Of a DNA stretch of 64,000 bases, positions 30,988 to 43,622 are shown in pieces; position 1 is the stretch's first letter; the number at the start of each line of letters is the position of its first letter. This DNA is from Amanita rubescens (taxonomy: Eukaryota > Basidiomycota > Agaricomycetes > Agaricales > Amanitaceae). Location: the NCBI GenBank assembly GCA_015039365.1, contig WION01000245.1, forward strand, positions 16,018 to 80,017, written 5' to 3'. The notes beneath the pieces were generated by a model. It had not been told where the DNA came from and made no database searches. It saw nothing but the letters and a program-made list of their open reading frames with translations. A program made the translations under genes and the position numbers.

Positions 30988-33025
30988 TCAGTGCCATTTC
31001 CCAATAGGATGTAGGGACTTACGGTTAGGCTCCAAGTATTCTTCCAACCCCTTCCAAAACACGTCTTCCTGCTCGTCGTAAATTTGCATCCGATAAGCTT
31101 CTGACCACGGCGGAACGTTGCTGGTCAACGGGCACTCTGGAGACCAGGTGACGTACAGCCCACTCTCCGTCATTTGTAGGCAACTGATGTTTTGAAGCGT
31201 GAAGGGGTCGTTGAGAGCATGTACACGTAGAATAGAAGGCGGTGTAGAGGACGAGAGAGGCTCGGAAGAAAAGAAAGAGGGATGGGGGACGACAATGAAG
31301 ACCCCGTTTCGCTGATAACAATATGTAAGCAAGGAAGGTGATAAGCTGGAACAACTTACAGTGGCTACCCCTACTCGTCCGTTTTCGAATGAATGATACG
31401 TCGAGAACCTTGACGTCTTTCCCAATTGGACTTCAATTGTACTGTCAAAGAGCGATACTTCGCCCTTGAAAAGACGCTCCAAGTCGCGTATAATGAGTAT
31501 GCGCGACGTTTCAAACAATACAGTGAGATATTTTCCACACGATGAGACGTGGGCTGTCAGGATGTTATTATCTGTAAAACAGGACAAGATTATGCGGCGC
31601 ACCAGCAACAATCTGGTCTGAATATGGCTCAGTTCTGTCAATCTCTCTGACAACGTCATGCCGATAAAGCGCTGTATCAGCCTTATCAAACGCTTTGAAC
31701 GGGTCGGCGTCAACATATGCACCCATGCAATTTAAAGACCTGCTGCTTTCATTTCTGAATTGCCCAATTTTCCATCGCGAACATCCATAGTTGCCAAAAG
31801 TAGAGGAGATTCCATAAACACATTGACCGGTCTGGCGAGAAAATACGCGGAGTGAGCCTTCACCGCAGATGAAAAGGTGTTGAGGGGAATGGTCTACGTA
31901 ATTGAGGTGGCCAAGGAAGGTGGGCGCCCCCGTCAACGACACTATTCGCGGAACTCGTTAGTAACGCAGTTGACAATTGGTAAGAGAAGAACGAACCGCT
32001 CAGTATTGGCTGCGCAGTTTGAAGGTTGTCAATTACTTGAACAAGTTTTCCCGTACGCACATCGTACATGTATGCCCTTGCAAATGATACGACCAAAAGC
32101 GTCGGGTAAATGAACCGAAAAGCCCGGGTAGGTGTCGGCGGGTGTAGCAGGGCCCAAGGGGTGAATTTCCCATATCTAGGTGACCTTTGTTGTTCACTGA
32201 CATATGGATCGAGATTTTGCGACAGCTCATAGGCACGCCTTTGGTCGTCGTCTGGTCTAGCATCAGCGATCACCGTTGGCGATGTCTCATCGCCAGAAGA
32301 TTGAGTAGGGTAATATATATCGTATTCAGTGAGCCTCCAGACCTCCTTACTTCCTCCGAAGCGATCAAATATGAGATATCCGTGGTCATATTCGCAGTGG
32401 GCACATGGACGAACGAAACTCTACATTGGTCGTACAATGAGAATCAAAGTTATGTGCATACGTGGCAGGGACACATACATCTGGTAACGTCCATAGGTGT
32501 GCAAAGTCCTCATTGATGGGAGAAGCCTGGTCTTGGACCCTACCGTGGTACCATTTGGACGCGTTCAGATCTGTCACGTACAGCCCGCCATGTGTAGTAG
32601 TGGCGATGATTATTTCCGCTTTTTCGTCGATTTTGAACCGATGGACCCCGGAATCGCCGGTCCGACGGTGGGATGTGATAGTAGATTGTGCTTTTCCTCT
32701 CCAGGACTTCTTGATCTGAATTAACCGGACACCTGCAGTGGCGATCAGGATGAGCCTGGTATCAGAGATGGTACCGACAGAGCTCTTTCCAAGTAGACAC
32801 GCCGACTAGAATACGAGGAGAATACAGTCCTCGTAGGTCTTGCACGAGTTTTGTAGACGAAGGCACATTGAGACCAAAAATTGCTGCGCCGCGAAATACG
32901 GCGAACTCGTTTTCATTGATGAAAATGTCCCAGGCTTTGCACACAAGTCTGAGATTGAGAATATCTGAGACTCCAAGATTGCTCAGAATGGCGAGCAAAA
33001 GCTCTTGCGGAATGTCACCCAGCAT
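30988..33025 (-). CDS. F-box protein with C-terminal propeller-like region
   Basis: Substrate-adaptor candidate for an SCF ubiquitin ligase, about 599 residues. Exons: 33025-32779, 32732-32479, 32420-31997, 31941-31603, 31571-31360, 31311-30988. F-box at the N-terminus: LGDIPQELLLAILSNLGVSDILNLRLVCKAW. Then STWKELC and a long repeat-bearing region as in Agaricomycete F-box/WD40-like proteins: HRFKIDEKAEIIIATTTHGG, AHCEYDHGYLIFDRFGG, FICGEGSLRVFSRQTG, HVSSCGKYLTVLF. The intron between exons 4 and 5 comes out at only 31 bp, so that junction is the weakest part of the model. Alternatively, a GTAAGT near the end could splice on to a stop around 30940. The start was chosen at the Met just before the F-box. 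Confidence 0.8.
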
Positions 33026-33136
33026 ATGGATGACGCTGATAAAGAGCAAGTGGAACTCCGCTTCCCCCATTTGTCCTCCTCGCCTCGTGGCCATACCCCT
33101 CGGCGACCAGCTTATGCCCGGTTGCGTTCTTTGACG
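33026..33136. promoter_or_regulatory. Short bidirectional promoter region
   Basis: Only 111 bp separate the start codons of the F-box gene (minus) and the DUF4203 gene (plus). Their 5' untranslated regions must overlap or be very short. No clear TATA box is seen. Confidence 0.5.
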
Positions 33137-35542
33137 ATGAGCAACTCGACGCCGACGGAGCTCACGACGCTCATCGCATCGCATACGGCCACCCTTGTCT
33201 ACGCCATTCCTTTGCTCATCGTCTCCGTCATACTCACGTTCGCAGGCACATTTCTGACGCTCGATAGAACCAGATCTTTTCCTCCAAAACACGACAAGAC
33301 TGACAAATTCATTTACTCTTCCTACGAAAGTTTCGAGAAGCGCAGGAAGCGAGGATGGTTTTGGTGGTGGCGATTAGAAGGCGGTGTGGGTGGATTGGCC
33401 GTAGGATTCGCATTCGGCGGTGAGTTTTTTTGCTACATCGATGATCTTCGCAACGACGGCGAACTCGCAATTAGTTCATCTCGCTACTTTCCTGGCGTTA
33501 ATGGTCCCTAACATATCGACATCGCCACCTCTGTCGTCTACTGCCTTCCTGGTCGTGTGCATCATATCCGCCGTTCTCAGTTGCGCACTCTCTGGTAGGT
33601 ACAGGATTGCCACCATTGTGTTCGCAGGCATCTCAGGCGGGTTAGTCCTTCTGATTTTTCTACTTTATACGATCTTACGATGCCACCAGCGCTTTGACGT
33701 CTTTGGCACTATCGGTCATGCTTCATCCGCCATTGACGGGTCGCCGAGTCTTACTGGTAATCTTGACTATCCTCATCGGTATCCCAACGATATTCGTATG
33801 CATTGTTTCTCCGCACATTTCCATGACGCAGAACAATGCTTTTCTGGTTCACTTGCCATACCTGGTCCATCCTCTCCTTCGCTTCTGCACCGCATCGACA
33901 GGGTCATTTGGTCTCGTGCTTTCCATTGCTTTGCTTCTGAAACCCCCAGCGGCATCGTGGGCGAACGTATGGGACCGCCTTTGGGTAAGCAACGGCGTAG
34001 GCTGGGGAACCTCTCAAGAAAAAGGATTAACGGCTGCTTGGACATTTTTCACCTGCCTCGGAATCGTCGAGGATTGGGCATTAAGAAGATGGCTTGGTGA
34101 AGATCCAGATGAGGTAAGGCAATTTCTCTTGTTTTTGTTGCCGTTGCCCTGACTATATGCGTTTACAGAAGTGGAATAACTACCTATTGTCCTACGTTGA
34201 ATCCCTCCCTTTCTCTGAACACAGAGCAGGGACCTTCAGACCCTTACCGTCACTCTGGGACCGCTTATTCCATCGGCAAACTCCCGCCAACCCCGAGTTT
34301 CCTCATTCATTTGAAGACGACTCTCAAGAGGACTTCGATCTCAAGTCGAAACCACTCTTTACAGAAAACATATCATCCCTCCCTTCTCCACTGCTAAACT
34401 CAGCCATTCCAACTCCCTTCTACGCGGACATGGCCCCTCCTCTTTCCCACCTTGCCAAGTTTAAACACAAATCGGCGAATGCCGATTCCCAACCCCGAGC
34501 AAGGCCTTCTGACCCGCTAATGGATCCTGAAGATGATGGTGCCTCCGATAGCTCTGACGACTACGATCTCCCTCCTTTTGTTAAAAAGCGGCGCAAGAAT
34601 GGCCCCTTTGCAAAGTTTCATCTACGTCTACATAATCCAGACAGTCGTGCTGCCGACTCGGTGGGATTCAGGCCATTGGCTAAAAGGAACGGTGACAGCG
34701 ATAGCGATGACGACAAAGAAAGAGGGCCTTCGGATGACGGCGTCACTACAGTCTCCTCTGCTACTCTCATCGGTAGTGGTGGGAATGGGCAGGCCCCAAG
34801 CCAGAATTCTGACGCTCGCGCGCCTGAAAATGTTAGGCATCCCGCTGCTCCTGAACCAACGCCCGATTTCGAGGTTGATTTGACGAGTATGATGCCCGCG
34901 CCCCTTGGCTTGGGCGGAGAACGAGCGCGGGCGGAAGCTGACAAAGTCCCAAAGTTCATAGAACGCCATGTGTCCTCCAAGCCCCAAACGCCTGTATCTG
35001 AAACTCCCCCTACAGCTCCAGCGACTCCAGAAGCTGACCGGACGAACTTTTCAGGTCCAAGCGCCACTGACCTCGCAAGAGCGAGGGTGAGGGCGATAGT
35101 CTCTGGCGTTCCAGGACGTCACTCTAGACGTGGGAGCCTTGCTCAGATGCCCCAGGTCCCAATGTCACCTCCACCTCTGCATCATGCACCGCCGTCGCTT
35201 CAGAACCAGGTTACTGCGCCTCCGTCGCCCATCGCGTTTCCAGCCCCGGTCCCGGCTACTCCCTCTCTCATTAACGCGCTTCACAGGGTTGCAGTTGCGC
35301 AACAACAAGCGTATGGGATTCACGGTGTGTCCCATTATGGTGTAGACGGGTTGCCAGCGCCTCCTGTTGGAGATGCGAATAGCTCCAAGCAGGGCGGTCT
35401 CCCAGGCAGTGCCTCTAATCCAAAGGGGGCAGGTCTGAGAGAACTAAATCGAGCCGGTGTCGGAGTGGGTGAGAATGGGGTTGGCGGATGGGACGAGTTT
35501 TGGAAAGACGTCAAAACTCAAGCACGGGTGCCGATTCGGTGA
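33137..35542 (+). CDS. DUF4203 (TMEM198/TM7SF3-like) multi-pass membrane protein
   Basis: 748 residues in four exons (33137-33419, 33475-33640, 33690-34113, 34169-35542), all GT-AG. The first ~270 residues contain about seven hydrophobic segments: TATLVYAIPLLIVSVILTFAG, GGVGGLAVGFAFG, FLVVCIISAVLSCALSG, VLLVILTILIGIPTIFVC, FGLVLSIALLLK and GLTAAWTFFTCLGI. This matches the fungal DUF4203 arrangement. The large last exon is a hydrophilic, probably disordered cytosolic tail rich in Ser/Pro/Asp with acidic clusters (SDSDDDKE). It is divergent from the F-box gene. The role in fungi is unknown. Confidence 0.85.
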
Positions 35543-38458
35543 CATGATTCCAGATGTCAGCCCGAGTCTTCGGCCCTTTCGCCTTCTCCCGAATCGGACC
35601 CCGACCCAAATGTTGTCAGATTCCCGTCTCGGGAGCGCGCACGACGAAACACTTACGAGGATGGGATGACTCTAATAATTGACGACTTTGATGATGATGA
35701 CTTTTTTTTTCGTTCACGACAGGTTACGAGCAACGGTATTAGGTTTGTATCCTTACGCCTTACGTTGTAGGACACTCCACGTGTAGCATGCAACCCCCTT
35801 ACGTTCGTTTTTGGATTTTGTAGCCGTTGTGCTGTTGTAGGAATGGAGTTGAATTCTAACCCTTTTCTCACGTTCAGTTCCACGTCCCCGACGCAGGCAG
35901 GCACGTCAAATCTATACTCCGCTACCCGCCCTGGTAAATAAGCAACGCCCCTTACGACATCGCATCCTAAGGCTCAATCATAGCCCCCGAGTCGGACGCA
36001 CTATGATTTTTGTGGAAGTCAGGGTTCTACAACAAATTTTACAGGGTTCAATAAGCAGATTGCTGTATTTGGATCTGGAGCAACGGATCTTCGGCGTCTC
36101 CAGGGAACGCCCAACTCGTTATCTTATCTTATCTACTGCATTCCAGGCGCGGCAGCAGTTGAACCCGATTCAAATGGAGGCTCCTCGGTTGTAACTCCGG
36201 ATGAGCGCTCTCGAAGCATGCAGGCGCTCATAGACGGCTGGAACATGTTTCAGCAACAACGGGACCATCATTGGCCAACATCATCGGTTCTCGGATTACA
36301 TCACGAACCGACCACATGCTGTAATACTAATCTGATGCATTCTATTGCATTTCACCGGGTCATTTTAGGTTATTTTCAGCCTTTGTGTTCTGATAAACGC
36401 CGCCACTCCCTTGCGCTATGCGACTCATAATGAAGATTGGACGCACCATATCTATCGAGCCGCCCGCTTCTTTCTATTTATAGATTCAACGAGGTAACGC
36501 GCATAGCAACAAATTACGGATAAGATGTGACAACCGGGCGGTAGCGAAAACCGGGAAGCCAGCGTAGTAGCGGCCAAGGTAAGAGCAAGACTCACATTAT
36601 TTGTGGTAGGTCGTCAATCAGTTCCAAAACCAATGGGTAAGCGAAAGTGATTTGTAGAGCCGATCGTAATTTTAAGTTTCATTATCAGCGAAACCGAACG
36701 GTTCGGTAACTTCCCTGCCAAGCCACCTGCAAGTGGGAGGTCTGGTGATCGTTAGAGGTCTGTGCATACGCCAATTCATCCCAAAAGCGTACCATGCGTA
36801 AATCCCGACTCGGAGGGAAAAGAAGGTGCAAGTGAGAATTGAGTCATTGACAATAATTATTTATCTAATGCGATCTTTACGGCTGGCTTGTGGCGTACTT
36901 CCTACTTGTTCTGGTGCTTGTTTGTCAAGTTTTTAACCCCATTGTGCGTGCGACGCTGAACAGCTTGAGTATCGGAAGTTCTGTTGGGGGTTCCAAAGTT
37001 CTCTTGGACAATGACAAATTTACTTACTTCGACCCTAGGTTCACCTAAGTAAGTATTATGGAATCTGTGCGACGTACATAAATCATCTGGTGCGGTGAGA
37101 ACGTGTCCGGAGGCTCTAAAATTACGGTTCAGGCATGTCAATGCAACGAGCAAGGGACCCCGTGAACAAACAACCTGTTTTTGAATGCTAGTACACGCGC
37201 ATGATCCTCGTTGCAAAATTGGCGCATTGCTGTGGACGCCACAGAAGATGCGAATATGTTTATATACCTCTGAGTCCCTTTTGTGATGCATAATCAGAAT
37301 ACCAAGAAAGGAAAATAAAATCATTTCCCGTTGGATCGGAGGTTATCCAGACAAGATGCCGTTAATTTTACGGACTTCATTGCGCGTAGAGGAAGATAAA
37401 CGTTTACGTATTTCGACGGAGGCCGGTTGATTGACATGTGCGTTTCAAAAACAAAGGACTTATAACAGGTGTGAGCAAATTAAAGCCGAAGATCAGTGAC
37501 TATCATACATCGTGAGTGCATGAGACAAAATGATAGGCACGTTGGAGCCCAAGATTAAAGTTTTCGATGCCAGTGGCAACACTTGTCGCGAAAGAAGCCC
37601 AGAGCTTGGCTTAGAACTAGTCTAAGTATATTCAAATTCCGATAAAGATAGCCTCACTCTGTCTCGGTATACATTCGCCCTGCCAATCGATCACTCGCAT
37701 CGTCAATTATGCTCCATTCGACGTAAGAAAGAAACCGACCTGAAGTAATATGGGGCTGTGGGTGTGCTTATTTGGGAAGCTTCTCACCCACCGGTCACTG
37801 AATGGTCCGCCGACCCCGACTCGGACTTGGAATATTACCAAATCGCGTTAAACGTTGGCGCAGACCCCCGAGTTTCATAAAGTGATCTGAGCCCATTCTT
37901 CTCCTTAGCGTTCGCTATCCATTTTAACCCTGCCGCAGGCGCGCCATGGTCTGAGTTGCATATCAAAACCTGCGTTGTCGGTTTGCTTGGGTTAGATGCC
38001 TTACTCGTGTCGCTGTAGCCAGCCAAATTGCTTGTTACCGTTGCGCAGCGAGAAGGCCTACAACAGGCAAACAAGTGACATGATCTGTAGTCTGTAATTT
38101 GGCAAACACTCATATGAAAGCCTACCTAAACTCAGGGTGCCTGCATCCCTGAGCCATTTGTACCTTTTCAACCAAGTTCACAGACGGATCACCGTCTGTC
38201 TGCCGTCAACAAATGCCTGGGCATTTGAACATTTCCATACTGAATACCGTTTCCGAGACCGGACTTACGTTTAGGATAGTTTGATCATGAAGCACGAAAC
38301 GAGATTTTTTAGGCGTGGGTGATGATGAGTTTGAATTTTGATGGAATTCGTATCCGACCGCACGACCGAATCGCACTTTCCGAACGGAGCGATGCTGTCT
38401 TATAAGGATCTTCTCCCCCCAGCCACGTAAGCGTCTGCCCCATCATCCTGCATCTAAA
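35543..38458. other. Long intergenic stretch, no gene recognised
   Basis: About 2.9 kb. A short plus-strand stretch at 36148-36330 reads like protein (PDERSRSMQALIDGWNMFQQ) after a plausible splice acceptor but has no family match and no neighbours in frame; it could be a decayed exon. A TATA-like box TATAAG at 38401-38406 precedes the P450 start. Nothing else is supported. Confidence 0.45.
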
Positions 38459-40554
38459 ATGGCGTCGTTTCCTGGCCAACTACAAGCGATCGCTGTCGTC
38501 TCCCTTTGTCTGATTGGCATCGTCATCATCCACAAACGACGCAACTCTCTGTGTCTTCTTCTCCCTCCTGGGCCGCATAAACACTTCCTCTCATATAATA
38601 TCCTCCCGGAAAATTGGTGAGTGATAACCCTCCCTACATGGGACACCCAACGACTATCGGCGACCATCGCAGTTCGTATATTCAACTAGAGGAATGGACA
38701 CGGCAGTACGGCCCCGTGTTTTCATTGAGACAAGGTTATCAGACGGTTATCGTCATTAACCGCCTTCAAGCCGCGATTGACATCATGGAAAAGGAAGGGG
38801 CTGCATTAGCCGACAGACCGCGGAATATACCTGGCGATACTCTCTCAGGTGGTATGCGGCTTCTATTCTTGCCAGCAGGGGAGCGCTTGAGAAAAATGAG
38901 ACGGTTAGCATCAATAGAATCGAGATAAACATCTCACATACGTCTTTTTCAGTGCGCTCTATGCATATCTGCAGCCAAAAATAGTTGCAACATATGGCCC
39001 TATCCTCATGGAACGGGCAAAGCATCACATCCTGGGTATATTAAACGATCCGTCAAGCCACCAAGTCCACGCCAAACAGTGCGTTATCTCTCCACAGGCT
39101 AGCTAGTCGCTAAGCGTCCATCGCTTAGTTTTGCAGCTTCTGTGGTAATGATCCTAGCTTATGGAATCACGGCAGAGCGTTACGATGATCCCGATATCGT
39201 CGCCATAGAGAAATGCCTGCGGCGACTAGGTGAAAGCCAGCTACCTGGGAGATGGAAAGTTAATACCTTTCCGTTACTGAAGTGAGCGTTCTAGCCATTA
39301 ACAATCGTTCATAGACGCTGATTCACGCCGGATGCTGGCTTAAGGTACATCCCTGGTTACTTCAAAGAATTGCACAAGGCCCACGCTGAGGAGCTCGCGC
39401 TTTTTGGAGGTAAATTGCGCCAAGTCCGGGAGAAAATGGTAAGCAGCCGTCATGGTGCTATGATCTCTGCAGTAAAACGTTCCATAGACGCGCGGTGAGG
39501 AGGCACCTGACTGTTTTGTCCGATATTTGTTGGAGAGACGAGAAGAACTGGAGCTGTCTGACGATGAGGCAGCCTATCTTGCTGGAAGCATGTTCGGTGC
39601 TGGCACAGAGACGACGGCAGCCACCATAAGTGCCAGCGTTTTGGCTGCAGCATGCCACCCAGCAGCACAGCGTCGGGTTCAGGAAGAGCTTAGTAGTGTC
39701 GTTGGGGAACGAGGTACGTTTTGTTCACTTATGTTACAACGCGCTTGTAGTCATGTCCAATCCGTAGCTCCGACGTCGACCGATCTTGATATGTTACCTC
39801 AACTGCATGCCTTCGTCTTGGAGGTTCTCCGATGGAGACCTGCAAGTGCAGATGGTAAGCCGAATCTCGCAGATCCCAAATGAAAACGACAATCCTTCGA
39901 TAGGCTTCGGATTTGCACACAAGACAACGAAAGAAATTATCTGGGTTAGTGTGGGTTTGATTCCATTAGTTCTCAATCCTCAATTCAGCAATAGAAAACG
40001 TACTGCATTCCGAAAGATACCACGGTCGTTGGCAATGTCTGGTGTGTTTCACCGATTGTCAACACTATTTTTTATCTGATCCATCGACGGACATCAGGTC
40101 AATCGGAAGAGATCCTCAATATTTCACTGATCCAGAGAAATTCGATCCACAGCGTTGGATAAGCGAGGATAGACAGGTGAGGGAAGAACTCAAATTCTTC
40201 CCGTTTGGATTTGGCAGACGGTAAGTTTTTTTAGTGAATATTGCGACAGGGAGATCAACGTATTTGCCACTAGCGTCTGCCCTGGTCAGCATATCGCCAA
40301 CGTGTATGTTCCGCTCCCACGTTTATGAGGAACCCATGTTGACACTTACCTGGAAAAACAGTTCCGTCCTGCTTAATAATGCTCTTCTTCTGTGGGCATT
40401 CAATATCAAGGAAGATCCTTCGTCTCCTATAGACCCGACAGCTTTCAGATCATCTTTAATAACGAGGCCACTTCCATTTTCTGTTATGTTTGAGCCACGA
40501 GCTGCCGAGACAGCCGGCGGAATTCGGGAACTTTTGAATGACTATGGACTGTAA
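38459..40554 (+). CDS. Cytochrome P450 monooxygenase (Agaricomycete CYP5037-like)
   Basis: Haem-thiolate monooxygenase, 502 residues in 12 exons: 38459-38616, 38673-38903, 38953-39078, 39129-39281, 39345-39438, 39488-39713, 39768-39854, 39904-39944, 39995-40041, 40098-40220, 40274-40303, 40362-40554. N-terminal membrane anchor (AIAVVSLCLIGIVIIHK), then LPPGP hinge. I-helix oxygen-binding motif AGTETT, K-helix ExxR in LEVLRWRP, PERF-like region FDPQRW, and the haem-binding signature FGFGRRVCPG are all complete. Exon structure almost matches the P450 at 56982-58993, so they are paralogues. The substrate is unknown. The subfamily label is from memory of motif style and is tentative. Confidence 0.9.
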
Positions 40555-41337
40555 CCTATCTTTCATCATTATTGTATATGCCTTTGTATCGATAGCGGCC
40601 TGTCTGAGGATTGCATGTTTGTGCAAATAAAATAAGTTGAAGATCATCGCGTACCTATAGGTGGTCACGAATCGTGTCGAGCTAGGAACAACTCCCAAAA
40701 GGCGAAGCCCAGAGTTAAAATGGCCATCATCTCCGACCGCACGGGAGTGGCAGGGTAGCGGTCTCATGGAAATGATCTCAATCGATATATGAATGATTAG
40801 CGTTCTGAGATCAGCGCTCAGCTTCCGCCAACAAAGTGCGCACGCGCGTCGCCAATCGTACACTCCGGTCCCGATGGCTGCCACGCCGTCTTCGCCGAGC
40901 ATCATATCCGGCTGCCTGATATACTCATTCTCACCTGCGCTTTTGCTCCGCCAGTCTCTCATCGGAAGTCGGATTCCTCGGGCCCATCTTTGATTGAGTG
41001 GCAACAGCCTCATAGTATCCGACATTGAACGCGCCGTCCTTCCCTCTGCGAAGATCGGTCTGTGGGCTATCATTAGACTTCATGACATTTGCTTACGAAA
41101 GGTTAATAGGACTGGCAACAGAACATGACCTGAGCTTGTTCAAAAGGTGTGCACTACCGTACTTTTGTTAAAAGCTGGAATGTGACCTTATATGACCCGA
41201 GCCGCTCGAGATCTTGATACTTTAAGTGGCCAGGATTTGCCAACGTAAATTAAATATGTACAAACAACATGCGCCGCGCCGTGGTCCGTACCATATACGT
41301 CTCGAATCGATATCACGATATCCTCTTTGAAATGCTA
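40555..41337. other. Intergenic, possible unrecognised minus-strand exon
   Basis: On the minus strand 41080-40930 reads MKSNDSPQTDLRRG and then DERLAEQKRR before a GTGAGA donor-like site. No downstream exon could be joined with confidence. Treated as unresolved; otherwise nothing is seen. Confidence 0.35.
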
Positions 41338-41439
41338 CATCAATGTCAGAACCTTTTCAGGAAACAGGTGCTTCCCCTACCCGACTTGTCCCCGGTTCTT
41401 CAACATGCAGAAATACGGTCCCTTGACAATAGGACGCAT

Positions 41440-41667
41440 CTGATAATGGAAAAATCAAATAATCATGATAGCTTGCGCACGAGATCCTGCAAGGTGCAGA
41501 GATGACGAATCTCTATTGTAACGGCTCATAATTGTGCCCGTCCAAACAAAAGACGGTCAAACCTTGATTCATGTCTTTCTCAACCATAATGACCCCTCCA
41601 GTAATTTTGGAAGAGTCTCTCGGTCCACTTCAGGCACGTGTCAAGTGAAGAACTGGAGAAGGTTGTT
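41440..41667 (-). pseudogene. Fragment of a HAM1-like gene (copy 1)
   Basis: Matches the HAM1-like gene around 51050-51255: end of exon 2, the whole of intron 2 and the start of exon 3, in the same orientation. Because the intron is retained, the fragment arose by DNA duplication and not through RNA. Frames are disrupted. Confidence 0.7.
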
Positions 41668-41853
41668 CATTAACATTAGCCGTGTCGGAGCTCCTCGATC
41701 ACAGCCTGAAAATATAATTGCATTTACGCGGTCAACAATGAGCGTCACTGATATTAACCTGGCTTGTGCATACCTTGCATTTCGGCATCGGCGTCCTTCT
41801 CATTGGGACAGAGTTCTCTTTTCTTGAGGAAGAAAAATGGTGTGCTGGATATA

Positions 41854-43104
41854 CAGTTGCGGACAAACAAAGCCCGCTAATTTGTATACCCCATTTTTGT
41901 ACGTTGCCACAAACATTCAGTGTAGTAAAAAACCATTTAGACATGCATATTGGAGCCTAGTGAAGATATTTCAACGAGCCGATTTTCTTATTTCGAAGAT
42001 TTTTAGGGGGGGGGGCAACCCCAAAATTTGGCCACCCCCCAAAACAAATCGGGAAAAATCTGAAAAAATGCGCAATCAAGAGCTCTTGACGAGCCAAGTA
42101 TGATGGTACCAATTTAGTTGAGGTTTAGTCAATACTGTGGTGCCAAAAAGAATAAGGAGACTGTGGCCTGCCACATCGGCAAAAAGTGCTTTTCCTTTCG
42201 GAATCACTTTTATATCATGTGTAGTTGCTTTTGTAGTACCTCACATGGCTTAAATTGTCTTATCCTAGGCCTACTCAGATCTCTATAAGTGACTCTAAAG
42301 TACATGGGGATGAAAAGTTGATTAAAAAGTAATTCAACTGGTACTTGAACAGGAAAAAACGTAAGGGAACTTGAAAGTAAATGCTTGTAGCACAGCAGCG
42401 GTTGCAACTCTGGGTCCAAAGAGGCCTCTGCCGGCAGGTCAGCGTGGAAGACCGCGTCGCTGGCATCGGCGTCTTCTGCTGCCTCCTTCCGCTGGGAGTT
42501 CAGTGACACGCAGCAGCATGTGTCAGGCTCATCACCGCCGGGTCATCGTCCATTGACCTCTAGCACTCCAAAACCCAAACCTGCGCCGAGAAGCCCCTTT
42601 AGTCACTACTAGTAGGAAGAGTGGTTCTGACGGCAGGCAGGACCAACGGCGCGCGGCGATTCCGAACGACGTGAACAAGACATTATTGGAAAAGGAGGTA
42701 GTCCAGCTGTAACAAACGCACGAGACGTGGTGGAAGGATCTGAATATGTTATGAGGTGTTGTGGTGGGAGACATTAGCAGTCTGCTCCTGGCGATTCATG
42801 AGCGCATACCGAAAGGGGCAGGTAATGCTGCGGCGTGGGCTGTCAGGAAGCAATATCTTCAGGTTTCTAATGTGGCAATGATGTCGATTGATGCTGTTTT
42901 AAACCCAGACTAACATGCATGGTACAAAAATATTTCGTATTTTGACCTAAAAAATTTGGCCACCTTAAAACCTCGTGGGAAAAGGTCAAGAGAAGTGTTT
43001 TTCGACGTATTTCGACCCGCTGAATCCAAATCTGAAGTCAGTTTCCCGCCAAAAATTCTTGATCGTGAGATATCAAATTGGCGGGCTTTGTTTGTCCGCA
43101 ACTG
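41854..43104. mobile_element. Non-autonomous TA-target DNA transposon with 31-bp inverted repeats
   Basis: Ends CAGTTGCGGACAAACAAAGC... at 41854-41884 and 43074-43104 are inverted repeats with one mismatch in 31 bp. TA dinucleotides flank both sides (41852-41853, 43105-43106), as for Tc1/mariner or pogo-like elements. The 1251 bp contain no transposase-sized frame. An unrelated GC-rich stretch in the middle (42400-42760) could be captured DNA. The same site in copy 2 of the duplication is empty. Confidence 0.85.
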
Positions 43105-43345
43105 TAGGCAAGGAACGACTGACCCAAATGGAGAATGGGGCATTGTAACGCGTAACGCGTAACGTGCAGTTCAAAATAGAACAGGCCAAAGGCCCAAAAC
43201 TGCACCAGCCGACGTAGGTCGACGTCCTGTGACTGACGTGGAGGTCGGGGGTGCGACGCGCCTTGTTGGTGTGCAGTACACAGAAGTGCGGGAGAGATTG
43301 AGCACAGATCGGTCAGCTCGACCGATGCCCATCGAAAATCGCATA

Positions 43346-43530
43346 GCCAAGGCGACCATGCCAGTTTGTTTTTGCGATTATCCACGCAGCCTTCCTACTT
43401 TCTAAACCGAATTCTTCCTGATGAGGCACTAGTAGCCAAGGCGACCAAGCCAGATTTTTTTTTGGCGATTATCCACGCAAAGCACCAGCCTTCCTACTTT
43501 CTCAAACCGAATTCTTCCTGAGGCACGAAG
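43346..43530. repeat. Local tandem repeat, about 90 bp, two copies
   Basis: AGCCAAGGCGACCA-GCCAG, then GCGATTATCCACGCA, then CCTTCCTACTTTCT-AAACCG occurs at about 43346-43430 and again at 43434-43525. Copy 2 of the large duplication has this block only once (46336-46420). Confidence 0.75.
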
Positions 43531-43622
43531 CTTGACTGGTGACCTAAATAGGATTTCGGATCGTGCCGGGTGTTATGCCATATTTGTCCAAACGGGCACA
43601 ACAATTTTCTTCGAGCCTCAAT

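Noticed and set aside
36902..37324. 140-codon minus-strand frame in the 35.5-38.4 kb spacer
   Set aside because: No recognisable motif, no flanking exons, composition like the surrounding spacer.
40456..41073. 205-codon minus-strand frame overlapping the end of the first P450
   Set aside because: Half of it lies antisense to P450 coding sequence and no motif is seen. A different frame at its start looks more protein-like but could not be joined to further exons.
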